In this document: positions 46,727-59,762 of the stretch, one piece after another
Layout of the letters: each line of letters begins with the position of its first letter
Position numbering within the stretch: position 1 is the stretch's first letter
Assembly: GCF_030010215.1 (NCBI RefSeq)
Contig: NZ_JASCRR010000006.1
Span: 211,229-275,228 of the forward strand
Length of the DNA: 64,000 nt
Reading direction: 5' to 3'
Source: Tianweitania sp. UT-5YL-CI-8
Lineage (GTDB): Bacteria > Pseudomonadota > Alphaproteobacteria > Rhizobiales > Rhizobiaceae
Program-made: the position numbers and the translations under genes
Notes under the pieces: generated by a model
The model's input: the letters and a program-made list of their open reading frames with translations, nothing else
Database searches by the model: none
Told to the model about the DNA's origin: nothing

Positions 46727-47632
46727 TTAGCGCGCGACTTTGCGGTGCTCGATCGGGGTCGTCTCTCTCAGGAGATTGCCAATCGTCTCGGACATGCGGT
46801 CGTGCAGATCGGCACGGCCGAGCGCGAAGGCGACGTTTGCTTCGACGAAGCCCTCGGGCGACCCGCAGTCGAAGGTCTTGCCCTGATAATGATAGCCGTA
46901 GAAGCCTTGATTGTTCTTCAGCTTCAGCATCGCATCGGTCAGCTGGATTTCATTGCCGGCGCCGCGCTCCTGCGTCGACAGCACTTCGAAGATTTCCGGC
47001 TGTAAGATGTAGCGGCCGTTGATGAACAGGTTCGACGGTGCGGTGCCCTGCTTCGGCTTTTCCACCATCTCGGTCAATTCGAAGCCGTTATGCACGTCCT
47101 TGCCGCGGCCGACGATGCCGTATTTGTGCGTTTCGGCGGGATCGCATTCCTGCACGGCGATAATGTTGCCGCCAGCCTCGTTATAGAGATCGACCATCTC
47201 CTTCATGCAGCTCTTTTCCGACTGCATGATCATATCCGGCAAGAGCAGCGCGAAGGGTTCATCGCCGACGATCTCGCGCGCGCACCAGACCGCATGGCCA
47301 AGCCCCATAGGGACCTGCTGGCGGGTGAAGCTGGTCTGTCCCGGCGCAGGCTGCAGGCGCTGCAGCTTTGCCAGCACATCGTCCTTGCCGCGCTGCGCAA
47401 GCGTATCGTAAAGCTCGAACTGAACGTCGAAATGATCCTCGATCACCGCCTTGTTGCGGCCGGTGACGAAAATGAAATGTTCGATGCCAGCCTCGCGGGC
47501 TTCGTCCACGACATACTGGATCACGGGACGGTCGACGACCGTCAGCATTTCCTTGGGGACAGCCTTCGTTGCCGGCAGGAACCGGGTGCCGAGGCCCGCC
47601 ACTGGGAAAACCGCTTTCCGAACTTTTCTCAT
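46727..47632 (-). CDS. galU: UTP-glucose-1-phosphate uridylyltransferase
   Basis: A 301-residue nucleotidyltransferase with the N-terminal [21 protein letters not shown] signature (shown split: [11 protein letters not shown] and KEML), [12 protein letters not shown] near residue 39, and [13 protein letters not shown] near 195. It makes UDP-glucose for exopolysaccharide, cyclic glucan and lipopolysaccharide. It is convergent with the barrel-protein gene. A stem (46683-46708) with GGCGAAGG/CCTTCGC arms lies in the spacer, without a T run. Confidence 0.95.
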   Translation of the reverse strand: MRKVRKAVFPVAGLGTRFLPATKAVPKEMLTVVDRPVIQYVVDEAREAGIEHFIFVTGRNKAVIEDHFDVQFELYDTLAQRGKDDVLAKLQRLQPAPGQTSFTRQQVPMGLGHAVWCAREIVGDEPFALLLPDMIMQSEKSCMKEMVDLYNEAGGNIIAVQECDPAETHKYGIVGRGKDVHNGFELTEMVEKPKQGTAPSNLFINGRYILQPEIFEVLSTQERGAGNEIQLTDAMLKLKNNQGFYGYHYQGKTFDCGSPEGFVEANVAFALGRADLHDRMSETIGNLLRETTPIEHRKVAR

Positions 47633-47834
47633 TGTGCCGATATCCGTTTTTTATGGGCCTGTTCTGGCGCGTTATAGTTTCATGCCGATGTTGATGAAAG
47701 CTGAATGGGTAACGTTATTGTGTACATGACGACAAGCCAATTGAGCATTTTTGGTTCCTCTGGAAGCTATGGTAAACCTATTGCTAACCCGCATGGGCGA
47801 AGATTGATCTTCCTAATTTTCTGCAAGGAGGAAA

Positions 47835-49064
47835 ATGATGTCCGTCAACCCGATTCTACGGCGCCTAAAAAGCGTCGCCGTGGTTGCAGGCCTTTCGCTT
47901 TCCCTGCTGCTGCCCGCCGGCCAAGCCATGGCGGACGCAGGTTTCCAGCGCTGGGTGGCGAGTTTTCGGTCTGTGGCCGCGCAAAGCGGCATATCCGGCT
48001 CGACCTATGATCGCGCCTTCCGCGGCGTGACAGCAGCCGACCCGGAAGTGCTGGAAAAGGCACGCTATCAGCCGGAATTCACCGCTCCGGTGTGGGACTA
48101 TTTCGACAACCGGGTGCATGAGCAATCGATCACCGTCGGCCGCGAGATGGCACGCAAGTGGAAGCCCTGGCTCGATCGGATCGAAGCCCGGTTCGGCGTC
48201 GACCGCCATATCCTGCTCGCGATCTGGTCGATGGAGTCCAATTACGGCGAGATTCTCAAGAACGATCAGGTGATGCGAAATGTGGTGCGCTCGCTGGCGA
48301 CGCTGGCGTATGGCGACCAGAGGCGGGCGAAATTTGCGCGCACTCAGTTGATCGCCGCCCTCAAGATACTGCAGCGCGGCGACATCGACGAAAGCCACCT
48401 CACCGGCTCCTGGGCGGGCGCGATGGGCCACACCCAGTTCATCCCGACCAGCTACCAGGCCTATGCGGTGGACGCCGATGGCGATGGCCGACGCGATATC
48501 TGGACCTCGATACCCGATGCCTTGGCGACGGCGGCCAATCTGTTGGCCAAGAACGGCTGGCAGGGCGGCCAGACCTGGGGCTACGAAGTCAGCCTTCCCA
48601 CAGGTCGCAAGTTCCCCAACGGATCGATGTCGATCTCCAAATGGGCTTCGGCCGGCGTTACCCGCGCAAACGGCAAGGCCTTTCCGAATGGCGGCATGAA
48701 CGCCGAACTGAAGGTGCCGGACGGACGCAGCGGCCCCGCTTTCTTGATGACCAAGAACTTCTTCGTCATCAAGCGCTACAACAACTCTGACCGCTATGCG
48801 TTGGCCGTCGGCCTTCTTGCCGACCAAATCGCCGGATATAGCGGCATGGTCCAGGATTGGAACCGGCCTTTCACCAAGCTGTCCTTCACCGAAAAGCAGG
48901 AACTGCAGCAGCGTCTGTCACAATACGGCTATTATGATGGGAAGTTCGACGGCAAGATCGGTGAGGGTTCGCGCTCGGCAATCATGTCGTTCCAGTCGAA
49001 GGCAGGCCTGGACCCCGACGGCCACCCGAGCCTTGAAGTGTTGAAGAGGCTGAGAGGCCAGTAA
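47835..49064 (+). CDS. MltB-family lytic murein transglycosylase with peptidoglycan-binding domain
   Basis: A 409-residue exported enzyme: signal peptide (SVAVVAGLSLSLLL, cleavage near AMADA), catalytic MltB domain with the active Glu in AIWSMESNYGEIL near residue 135 and SWAGAMGHTQFIPTSY near 192, then a C-terminal PG_binding_1 repeat (QQRLSQYGYYDGKFDGKIG). It cuts glycan strands forming 1,6-anhydro ends. Two ATGs (47835, 47838) follow AAGGAGG. The DUF459 gene begins 9 bases downstream. Confidence 0.92.
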   Translation: MMSVNPILRRLKSVAVVAGLSLSLLLPAGQAMADAGFQRWVASFRSVAAQSGISGSTYDRAFRGVTAADPEVLEKARYQPEFTAPVWDYFDNRVHEQSITVGREMARKWKPWLDRIEARFGVDRHILLAIWSMESNYGEILKNDQVMRNVVRSLATLAYGDQRRAKFARTQLIAALKILQRGDIDESHLTGSWAGAMGHTQFIPTSYQAYAVDADGDGRRDIWTSIPDALATAANLLAKNGWQGGQTWGYEVSLPTGRKFPNGSMSISKWASAGVTRANGKAFPNGGMNAELKVPDGRSGPAFLMTKNFFVIKRYNNSDRYALAVGLLADQIAGYSGMVQDWNRPFTKLSFTEKQELQQRLSQYGYYDGKFDGKIGEGSRSAIMSFQSKAGLDPDGHPSLEVLKRLRGQ

Positions 49065-49073
49065 AGAGTTCGT

Positions 49074-50318
49074 ATGCGTCGCGCTCAGGGATCATCACTG
49101 CATAAAAGGCCTTTGCGCGCGGCGAAACTGATTCTGCTCTCGGCACTGCTCGTTCCGGGCGCCATACTCTCCACGTCCATATCGGCGACGGCGCAGGAAG
49201 GTGTCCTGCGCCGTGGCTTTTTCCGCGATCTCTTCGCGCCTGCTCCGCCACAGGAACCTGAACGCCGCTACTCGCGGCCGCCCATCATCGTCCAACCCGG
49301 CATACGGCCTGCCCCGGTGAGGCGCAGCAAAGCCGTGGCAACCCCGCGCAAACCACCGGAACCTGAAGTCGTCGTCGCCGAAAAGAAGGAGGACGCCCGC
49401 GTTATCCTGGTGGTCGGCGATTTTCTCGGTGGCGGCTTGGCCGAAGGCCTGTCGACGGTCTTTGCCGAGAACGCTGGCATACGCGTCATAGACCGCAGCA
49501 ACGGATCCTCCGGCCTGGTGCGCGACGACTATTTCGACTGGCCCGGCCAGCTCGGCAAGATCATCGCGGAACAGAAACCCTCCGCCGTTCTGGTCATGCT
49601 CGGTTCCAACGACCGCCAGCAGCTGAAGGTGGGCAGCGAACGCGCCGCCCCAATGTCCGATGCGTGGGACACCGAATATACGAGGCGAGCAGCGCAGCTC
49701 GCCAGGATCGTCACCGACAGCAAGGTGCCTGCGCTTTGGGTCGGCATGCCTTCGTTCAAGGCCTCGAAGATGACCGCCGACATGGTGGCGCTGAACGACA
49801 TATACCGCACGGTCGCGTCTAAGTCCGGCATCGAGTTCGTTGATATCTGGGATGGTTTCACCGATCAGAACGGCGCTTTCGTCACCACCGGTCCCGACAT
49901 TAACGGCCAGCCAGTGCGGCTCCGGTCCGATGACGGCATCAACATGACCCGCCAGGGCAAGCGCAAGATGGCTTTCTATGCCGAGAAGCCGTTGAACAAG
50001 CTGCTTGGTCTGTCCTCCGCCGGAGAAACGCCGGTTGCCGGACTGCCCGGCGCAGCGCCTGGCGCCCTCAATCTGCCGACCGATATCGACCGGACCATGC
50101 CGATTTCGCTGAACGATCCCGAACTGGACGGGTCGACCGAACTTCTCGGCGCCCAGGTAGGACCGAAGCAGGAACCGCGCACACCGAGTGAAAAGCTGCA
50201 GGTTCTGGGTATCGCGCCGGAACCGACGCCCGGCAGAGCGGACGATTTCAGATGGGTGCCACAGCTCCGCACCACGCAATCCGCCGACGAAGCAACCACC
50301 AGCGCCATTAAGCGCTGA
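49074..50318 (+). CDS. DUF459 SGNH-fold protein with altered catalytic residues
   Basis: A 414-residue exported protein of the DUF459 (SGNH hydrolase-like) family. A hydrophobic leader is seen at about residues 18-40, followed by a Pro-rich part and the SGNH domain from about 108. The GDSL position reads VVGDFLGGGLAEGL: Phe replaces the nucleophile Ser. The oxyanion Asn block is MLGSNDRQQL, intact. The DxxH site reads DDGINMT, with Asn for His. Loss of two triad residues argues against ester hydrolysis. It lies in an operon-like pair with the lytic transglycosylase, so a cell-wall role is probable. Confidence 0.82.
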   Translation: MRRAQGSSLHKRPLRAAKLILLSALLVPGAILSTSISATAQEGVLRRGFFRDLFAPAPPQEPERRYSRPPIIVQPGIRPAPVRRSKAVATPRKPPEPEVVVAEKKEDARVILVVGDFLGGGLAEGLSTVFAENAGIRVIDRSNGSSGLVRDDYFDWPGQLGKIIAEQKPSAVLVMLGSNDRQQLKVGSERAAPMSDAWDTEYTRRAAQLARIVTDSKVPALWVGMPSFKASKMTADMVALNDIYRTVASKSGIEFVDIWDGFTDQNGAFVTTGPDINGQPVRLRSDDGINMTRQGKRKMAFYAEKPLNKLLGLSSAGETPVAGLPGAAPGALNLPTDIDRTMPISLNDPELDGSTELLGAQVGPKQEPRTPSEKLQVLGIAPEPTPGRADDFRWVPQLRTTQSADEATTSAIKR

Positions 50319-50335
50319 ACGCCCGTCTCGACGGA

Positions 50336-50357
50336 AAAAGCGCCCGAAGGCGCTTTT
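50336..50357. terminator. bidirectional terminator between DUF459 and gltD
   Basis: AAAAGCGCC-CGAA-GGCGCTTTT, a perfect hairpin with A run on one side and T run on the other, lies between convergent genes. Confidence 0.85.
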
Positions 50358-50378
50358 GAAGATCCGCACACATTTGGA

Positions 50379-51833
50379 TCAGCGCGGCAGGACCGAACTG
50401 CCCATCAGGGCCTCATCGATCGAGCGCGCGGCCTGGCGACCTTCGCGTATGGCCCAAACCACCAGCGACTGGCCGCGACGAACGTCGCCGGCGGTATAGA
50501 ACTTGTCGACGGTCGTCTTGTAGTCGCGGTCATTGGCCGCGACATTGGACGAGCGGCGCGCATCTGTGGTCACCTTCAGGCTTTCGCCCATTTCCTTCAG
50601 TACGCTGTTGGTCATCGGCCCGGAAAAGCCGATGGCGATGAAAGCGAGATCGGCGCGGATGACGAACTCGCTGCCGGCGATGGGCTTGCGCTTTTCGTCA
50701 ACTTCACAGCACTTCACGCCTGTCAATTGGCCGTCCTCGCCGATGAATTCGAGCGTGGCGACCTGAAATTCGCGCTGCGCGCCTTCAGCCTGCGAAGACG
50801 ACGTGCGCATCTTGGTCGCCCAGTATGGCCAGACGGAGAGCTTGTCTTCCTTTTCCGGAGGCTGCGGGCGGATGTCGAGTTGGGTGACGCGCACCGCGCC
50901 CTGTCGGAACGCCGTGCCGACACAGTCGGACGCCGTATCGCCGCCGCCGACCACGACGACATGTTTTCCGCCAGCCACGATCGGCTCCTGCGGCCATGCG
51001 ACCGACTGAATGTCCTCGCCGCCCACGCGCTTGTTCTGCTGCACCAGATAGGGCATGGCGTCGAACACGCCTTCGAACTCCGTGCCCGGAATGCCAGCGG
51101 GACGCGGCGTTTCCGAACCGCCGCAATAGAGCACCGCGTCATATTCAGCCAGCAGTTCCGAAACCGGCTTGTCGACACCGACATTGACGCCGTAGTGGAA
51201 CGTCACGCCCTCGCCCTTCATCTGCTCGACGCGGCGGTCGATATAATGCTTCTCCATCTTGAAGTCGGGGATGCCGAAGCGCAGCAGGCCGCCGGCCTTG
51301 CTTTCGCGTTCATAGACATGCACCTCGTGACCGACACGGCCGAGTTGCTGGGCGGCGGCCATGCCGGCAGGACCGGAGCCGATGATGGCGACGCGCTTGC
51401 CGGTCTTGTGCTCCGCCGGATAGGGCCTGATATGGCCAAGCTCATAAGCCTTGTCTGAGATCGCCTGCTCGACCGTCTTGATCGCGACGGGAATGTCTTC
51501 GAGATTCAGCGTGCAGGCTTCCTCGCAAGGTGCCGGGCAGATGCGACCGGTGAATTCAGGGAAGTTGTTGGTCGAATGCAGGTTGCGGATCGCATTGTCC
51601 CAATCGCCGTTATAGACGAGGTCGTTCCAGTCCGGAATCTGGTTGTGCACCGGGCAGCCGGTCGGCCCGTGGCAGAACGGGATGCCGCAATCCATGCAGC
51701 GCGCGGCCTGTTTCTCGACCTCTTTGTCCGACATCGGCAGCGTGAATTCACGGAAATGCCGAATGCGGTCGGAAGCTGGCTGGTACTTGTGCACCTGCCG
51801 GTCGATTTCGAGAAAACCTGTTACCTTGCCCAT
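50379..51833 (-). CDS. gltD: glutamate synthase (NADPH) small subunit
   Basis: A 484-residue flavoprotein. N-terminal cysteines CMDCGIPFC and CPAPCEEAC bind the 4Fe-4S centres; FAD- and NADPH-binding GxGxxG motifs are AIIGSGPAGMAAAQ near residue 150 and VVVVGGGDTASD near 293. It feeds electrons from NADPH to GltB. The gene is 771 bases from gltB because a vapBC module lies between them on the same strand. A GAGG stretch near the start may be its ribosome-binding site. Confidence 0.95.
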   Translation of the reverse strand: MGKVTGFLEIDRQVHKYQPASDRIRHFREFTLPMSDKEVEKQAARCMDCGIPFCHGPTGCPVHNQIPDWNDLVYNGDWDNAIRNLHSTNNFPEFTGRICPAPCEEACTLNLEDIPVAIKTVEQAISDKAYELGHIRPYPAEHKTGKRVAIIGSGPAGMAAAQQLGRVGHEVHVYERESKAGGLLRFGIPDFKMEKHYIDRRVEQMKGEGVTFHYGVNVGVDKPVSELLAEYDAVLYCGGSETPRPAGIPGTEFEGVFDAMPYLVQQNKRVGGEDIQSVAWPQEPIVAGGKHVVVVGGGDTASDCVGTAFRQGAVRVTQLDIRPQPPEKEDKLSVWPYWATKMRTSSSQAEGAQREFQVATLEFIGEDGQLTGVKCCEVDEKRKPIAGSEFVIRADLAFIAIGFSGPMTNSVLKEMGESLKVTTDARRSSNVAANDRDYKTTVDKFYTAGDVRRGQSLVVWAIREGRQAARSIDEALMGSSVLPR

Positions 51834-51853
51834 TGATTGGCCTCACCTACCAC

Positions 51854-52270
51854 TCATGTCGCTGCAGTCTCCCGCAACCAGTTTTCTATCTTCAATCCCG
51901 GCACGCGGGAGAATTCCTTTTCATTGGCGGTGACAAGCACCGCATCGAGTGCCAAAGCATGCGCCGCAATGAATAGATCGTTCGGGCCGATCGGTGTCCC
52001 TTGCGCTCTTAAAAAATCCCGTAGCTTTCCGTAGTGGCTATCGGCTGGTTGCTCCAAGGGAAGAATGACCATAGCCGCCATCACCTTCGCCATGTGTTCC
52101 TTCAGACGCGCGCTACCCTTTTTTTCCAAACCGAATGCAACCTCAGAACTGACCACGATATTGGTCACAACGTTGGCTGGCCCCACTTCAGCAATCCTCA
52201 ACGCAACCAGACTAGAAGCGCCCTTGCTCAAGTCAGTGACCGCGTTGGTATCCAGCAGATACAAGCTCAC
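51854..52270 (-). CDS. vapC: VapC-family PIN-domain toxin
   Basis: A 138-residue PIN-domain RNase. The acidic residues are present: Asp7 in LLDTNAVTDL, Glu in VSSEVAFGLE near 43, and Asp in GPNDLFIAAHAL near 97; the last acidic site is VTANEKEF. It would cut tRNA or rRNA when not bound to VapB. Its start overlaps the vapB stop by 4 bases (ATGA). It ends 20 bases before gltD starts. Confidence 0.92.
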   Translation of the reverse strand: MSLYLLDTNAVTDLSKGASSLVALRIAEVGPANVVTNIVVSSEVAFGLEKKGSARLKEHMAKVMAAMVILPLEQPADSHYGKLRDFLRAQGTPIGPNDLFIAAHALALDAVLVTANEKEFSRVPGLKIENWLRETAAT

Positions 52271-52539
52271 AGCTTAATGTCGTCCAGCGGAAGAAGATCG
52301 TCGTCGTTCATGTCCGGAAACGAGTCTTCCGCAGGCAGCGGCTCAAGCGAAGCGAGAACCTCAAGCAGAGAAAGCCTCTTTTCGACCGGGGTTAAAATCA
52401 GCTTTCCATCATCTAGCCGCTCGATCAGAACCTCCTCACCCGAAATTTCTAACTCCTTCGGAATGCGAACCGCTTGACTGCGTCCATTTCGAAAAAGTTT
52501 GGCTGTACGCTGACCGGTATTTTTCTCAAGAGCGTTCAT
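52267..52539 (-). CDS. vapB: VapB-family antitoxin (AbrB/SpoVT fold)
   Basis: A 90-residue antitoxin. The N-terminal swapped-hairpin DNA-binding part is AKLFRNGRSQAVRIPKEL (about 13-30), and the acidic C-terminus (FPDMNDDDLLPLDDIKL) would embrace VapC. ATG 52539 is chosen; an upstream extension is non-coding and passes through the operator. The operator at 52548-52581 lies directly before it. Confidence 0.9.
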   Translation of the reverse strand: MNALEKNTGQRTAKLFRNGRSQAVRIPKELEISGEEVLIERLDDGKLILTPVEKRLSLLEVLASLEPLPAEDSFPDMNDDDLLPLDDIKL

Positions 52540-52547
52540 CCGTGCCT

Positions 52548-52581
52548 CCATCTGGCATATGCCATGACATATGCCAGATGG
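52548..52581. promoter_or_regulatory. vapBC operator palindrome
   Basis: A perfect 14-base inverted repeat, CCATCTGGCATATG-N6-CATATGCCAGATGG. Inside are two shorter, nearly identical palindromes, TGGCATATGCCA (52553-52564) and TGACATATGCCA (52565-52576), consistent with side-by-side binding of VapB dimers. It lies between the gltB stop and the vapB start. Confidence 0.85.
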
Positions 52582-52604
52582 AAAGGGCTTTTTCAATGCG
52601 GCAC

Positions 52605-57332
<4,728 letters not shown>

Positions 57333-57770
57333 CGTCCTTCCTCCGTTGCAGCCCTTTCGGGCGTCATGTTCCGCGATGGGTGGCCTGTTTGGGTGGCCCA
57401 TCTCCGGAATCGACATTTCGAAAACTGAGGGCAACGCGACATACGCAGCCCGACTCCTCTGCCCGGCACAGCGAAACCGGACGAGCGCAGTTTACGCCAA
57501 TCCGGGCGGAGTGTGTCGGACAAAATAAGACAGCACTACTGTCCTAAATTTTGTATGCCAGAATTCCACCGGCGTTACAAGACTGATTCACAAATTTGCA
57601 CCGGCCTTGACGACATAAAGTTTCGTCAGAGAGGCTGATTGCGCAAGTTAGCATCCGGACACGAGAAAGCGGCCTGCAGAGGCATGTGCGAACTTGGCCG
57701 CGCAGGCTTGATCTTCAAGCCGCGAAAGAGCCAAGGTCACCACCGAAAATTGCCTCATGGATCATCACAT
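57333..57770. other. 438-base divergent spacer between gltB and threonine aldolase
   Basis: No gene is convincing here. It should contain the gltB promoter and that of the aldolase. A dyad at 57526-57546 (TAAGACAG-N5-CTGTCCTA, one mismatch), itself within flanking CAAAAT/ATTTTG, is the only clear operator-like site. Short frames at 57314-57547 and 57639-57770 look like chance. Confidence 0.5.
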
Positions 57771-58826
57771 ATGTTCTTCGCTTCCGACAACTGGGCCGGC
57801 GCGCATCCGCGTATCGCGAAAAAGCTTGAGAAAAACGCCGCGGGCTTCAGCGCTGGCTATGGGTCCGGCGATCTCGACAAGCAGGTCTACAAGACATTCT
57901 CGGAGATTTTCGAGCGTGAGGTGGCCGTGTTCTTCGTCGCCACCGGCACCGCTGCCAACGCGCTGTCGCTGTCGAGCGTGAACAGGCCGGGCGGTGTGAC
58001 ATTCTGCCACCGCAGCGCTCACATTGTGGAAGACGAGTGCGGCGCGCCCGAATTCTTCACCGGCGGTGCTCGTCTCTGCCCTGTCGACGGGCCTTTGGGC
58101 CGCATGGACCCGGCTCTGCTGCAGCAAGCCATCGCACGTTATCCCGCAGAATTTGTCCACAGCGGTCAGCCTATGGCGATCTCGATCACCCAGGCCACCG
58201 AACTCGGCACGCTGTATTCGCTGGACGACATCGAGGATATCTCCGTGATTGCCGCCGAAAACGGCTTGCCGCTGCACATGGACGGTGCCCGATTCGCCAA
58301 CGCCCTGGTGGCGCTCGACACGACGCCGGCGGAGATGACCTGGAAACGCGGCGTCGACATCTTGTCCTTCGGTGGCACTAAGAACGGCTGCTGGTGCGCG
58401 GAGGCAGTGATCCTGTTCGATCTCGACAAGGCGAGGGAATTCGCTTTCCTGCGCAAGCGCGCCGGCCAGCTCTTCTCCAAATCGCGTTTTATCTCGGCCC
58501 AGTTCGACGCTTATTTCGAGGACGGGTTGTGGCTAGAGACCGCGCGCCACGCCAACGCTATGGCGACAAGGCTCGCCGATTCCATCCGGACTTCAAGATC
58601 CGCGCGGCTGGGCTGGGAGCCGCAGGCAAACGAGGTGTTCCCGATCCTTAAGAAATCCGATGTCGAGCGCCTGAAAGGAGAAGGCGCCGTGTTCTACGAC
58701 TGGCATGCGCCGGCAGGCTTCGATGGCGAGATCGCCATTGACGAAACATTGTGCCGGCTGGTCACCAGTTTCGCGACGACATACGAAGATGTGGAGCGAT
58801 TTAGCGCCCTCCTGCCCAATAAATAA
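57771..58826 (+). CDS. low-specificity L-threonine aldolase / beta-eliminating lyase family
   Basis: A 351-residue fold-type I PLP enzyme of the threonine-aldolase group. SDNWAGAHPRI opens the protein, LPLHMDGARFANAL near residue 168 is the PLP-pyridine Asp block, and the PLP Lys is in SFGGTKNGCW near 203. It would split threonine or related beta-hydroxy amino acids to glycine and an aldehyde. ATG 57771 is taken as start; an upstream extension to 57639 is unlike the family. Ribosome-binding site is weak. Confidence 0.88.
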   Translation: MFFASDNWAGAHPRIAKKLEKNAAGFSAGYGSGDLDKQVYKTFSEIFEREVAVFFVATGTAANALSLSSVNRPGGVTFCHRSAHIVEDECGAPEFFTGGARLCPVDGPLGRMDPALLQQAIARYPAEFVHSGQPMAISITQATELGTLYSLDDIEDISVIAAENGLPLHMDGARFANALVALDTTPAEMTWKRGVDILSFGGTKNGCWCAEAVILFDLDKAREFAFLRKRAGQLFSKSRFISAQFDAYFEDGLWLETARHANAMATRLADSIRTSRSARLGWEPQANEVFPILKKSDVERLKGEGAVFYDWHAPAGFDGEIAIDETLCRLVTSFATTYEDVERFSALLPNK

Positions 58827-58849
58827 AAGCGGCGCCCGAAGGCGCCGCT
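58824..58849 (-). terminator. terminator of the hsp20 gene
   Basis: AGCGGCGCC (58828-58836) pairs with GGCGCCGCT (58841-58849) around a CGAA loop; the minus strand then has TTTTATTT. It ends the hsp20 transcript and may serve the convergent aldolase gene weakly. Confidence 0.85.
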
Positions 58850-58870
58850 CGCTCCCTGGGAGGAACAGGC

Positions 58871-59338
58871 TTAGTTGACGCTGTTGGCCTCGATCTGCTT
58901 GGCCTTGGAGGGATCGGCCGAAATCGCGATCTTGCGGGGCTTCAGTTCCTCGGGAATGGTGCGCTTCAGGTCAATGTGAAGCAGGCCATTCTTGAGGTTG
59001 GCGCCCGTGACTTCGACATGGTCGGCAAGCTGGAAGCGGCGCTCGAAAGAGCGTGCGGCAATGCCGCGATACAGCACTTCGGACCCTTCGCCATTGGCTT
59101 CGGTGCCGCGCTCGCCCTTGATGGTCAGCACGTTGCGATGCGCTTCGATCGAAATCTCGCTATCGGAGAAACCGGCAACAGCCATCGATATCCGATAGGA
59201 ATCTTCGCCGGTGCGCTCGATGTTGTAGGGCGGATAGCTCGGAACGGCCTCAGGCTGGCCGACGGAATCCAGCATGCTGAACAGACGGTCGAAGCCGACG
59301 GTCGAACGGTAGAGCGGGGAAAAATCAACGTGACGCAT
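58871..59338 (-). CDS. Hsp20-family small heat-shock protein
   Basis: A 155-residue small chaperone of the rhizobial class A IbpA type: N-terminal FSPLYRSTVGFDRLFSML, alpha-crystallin domain (about 40-130, with SYRISMAVAGF and SFERRFQLADHV), and the C-terminal region KPRKIAI with the IXI-type motif. It holds unfolded proteins during heat stress. ATG 59338 has AGGAGA upstream, and that site is masked by a ROSE hairpin. An in-frame extension to 59485 passes through the thermometer and is rejected. Confidence 0.93.
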   Translation of the reverse strand: MRHVDFSPLYRSTVGFDRLFSMLDSVGQPEAVPSYPPYNIERTGEDSYRISMAVAGFSDSEISIEAHRNVLTIKGERGTEANGEGSEVLYRGIAARSFERRFQLADHVEVTGANLKNGLLHIDLKRTIPEELKPRKIAISADPSKAKQIEANSVN

Positions 59339-59434
59339 GGTGTGTTCTCCTGTTGAGCAACAAGTTTGCGATGTGATCGCCGGGGAACCCGTTTGGCGTT
59401 CCTTTCGATCAGCAGCCCCGGTTTCGGCAGCTAC
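59339..59434 (-). promoter_or_regulatory. ROSE-type RNA thermometer in hsp20 leader
   Basis: The last hairpin before the start pairs GUU(G)CUC with GAGAAC (59361-59344) around the loop AACAG, with a single bulged G opposite nothing. This buries the Shine-Dalgarno sequence in a stem of the form known for ROSE elements, where heat melts the stem and allows translation. The ~95-nt leader upstream has further stem-forming parts (GGGGCUGCU..., GGGUUCCCC). Confidence 0.85.
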
Positions 59435-59440
59435 AGGAGA

Positions 59441-59470
59441 CATTTGGGAAGCGGCAAAAGCCGTTTCAAG
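59441..59470 (-). promoter_or_regulatory. sigma-32 (RpoH)-type promoter of hsp20
   Basis: On the reverse strand a -35 CTTGAA (59470-59465) and a -10-like CCCAAATG (59448-59441) are separated by 16 bases, as in rhizobial heat-shock promoters. It would start transcription near 59434. Confidence 0.6.
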
Positions 59471-59762
59471 AGCGGAAAAATCCACTCAAGCTACTTTTCA
59501 AATGAACGCAGGATGAACCGCGCCTTCGGCACCCGTTCAGTTACACCCGGCTATTCTGTCCTCAACCTTGAGACAGGCGGCGGCAAACACCGTCGCACCG
59601 AAGCCGAACCGGGTGTATCGTCCCTTCCTCCCGGTCCGACAGCGGCCGGAGGCTGGTCTATCAGCCTCCGGCCGTGCTGCATCTTGAACGGCGGCAGTTT
59701 CCTTTTCGGCGCGCCGGGGCTATCACCATGACGACGATGTGGAAGCGGGCGCGGGCCTCCGA

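Noticed and set aside
59339..59485. 49-codon N-terminal extension of Hsp20
   Set aside because: The extension would translate through the ROSE thermometer; the family starts at the Met at 59338.
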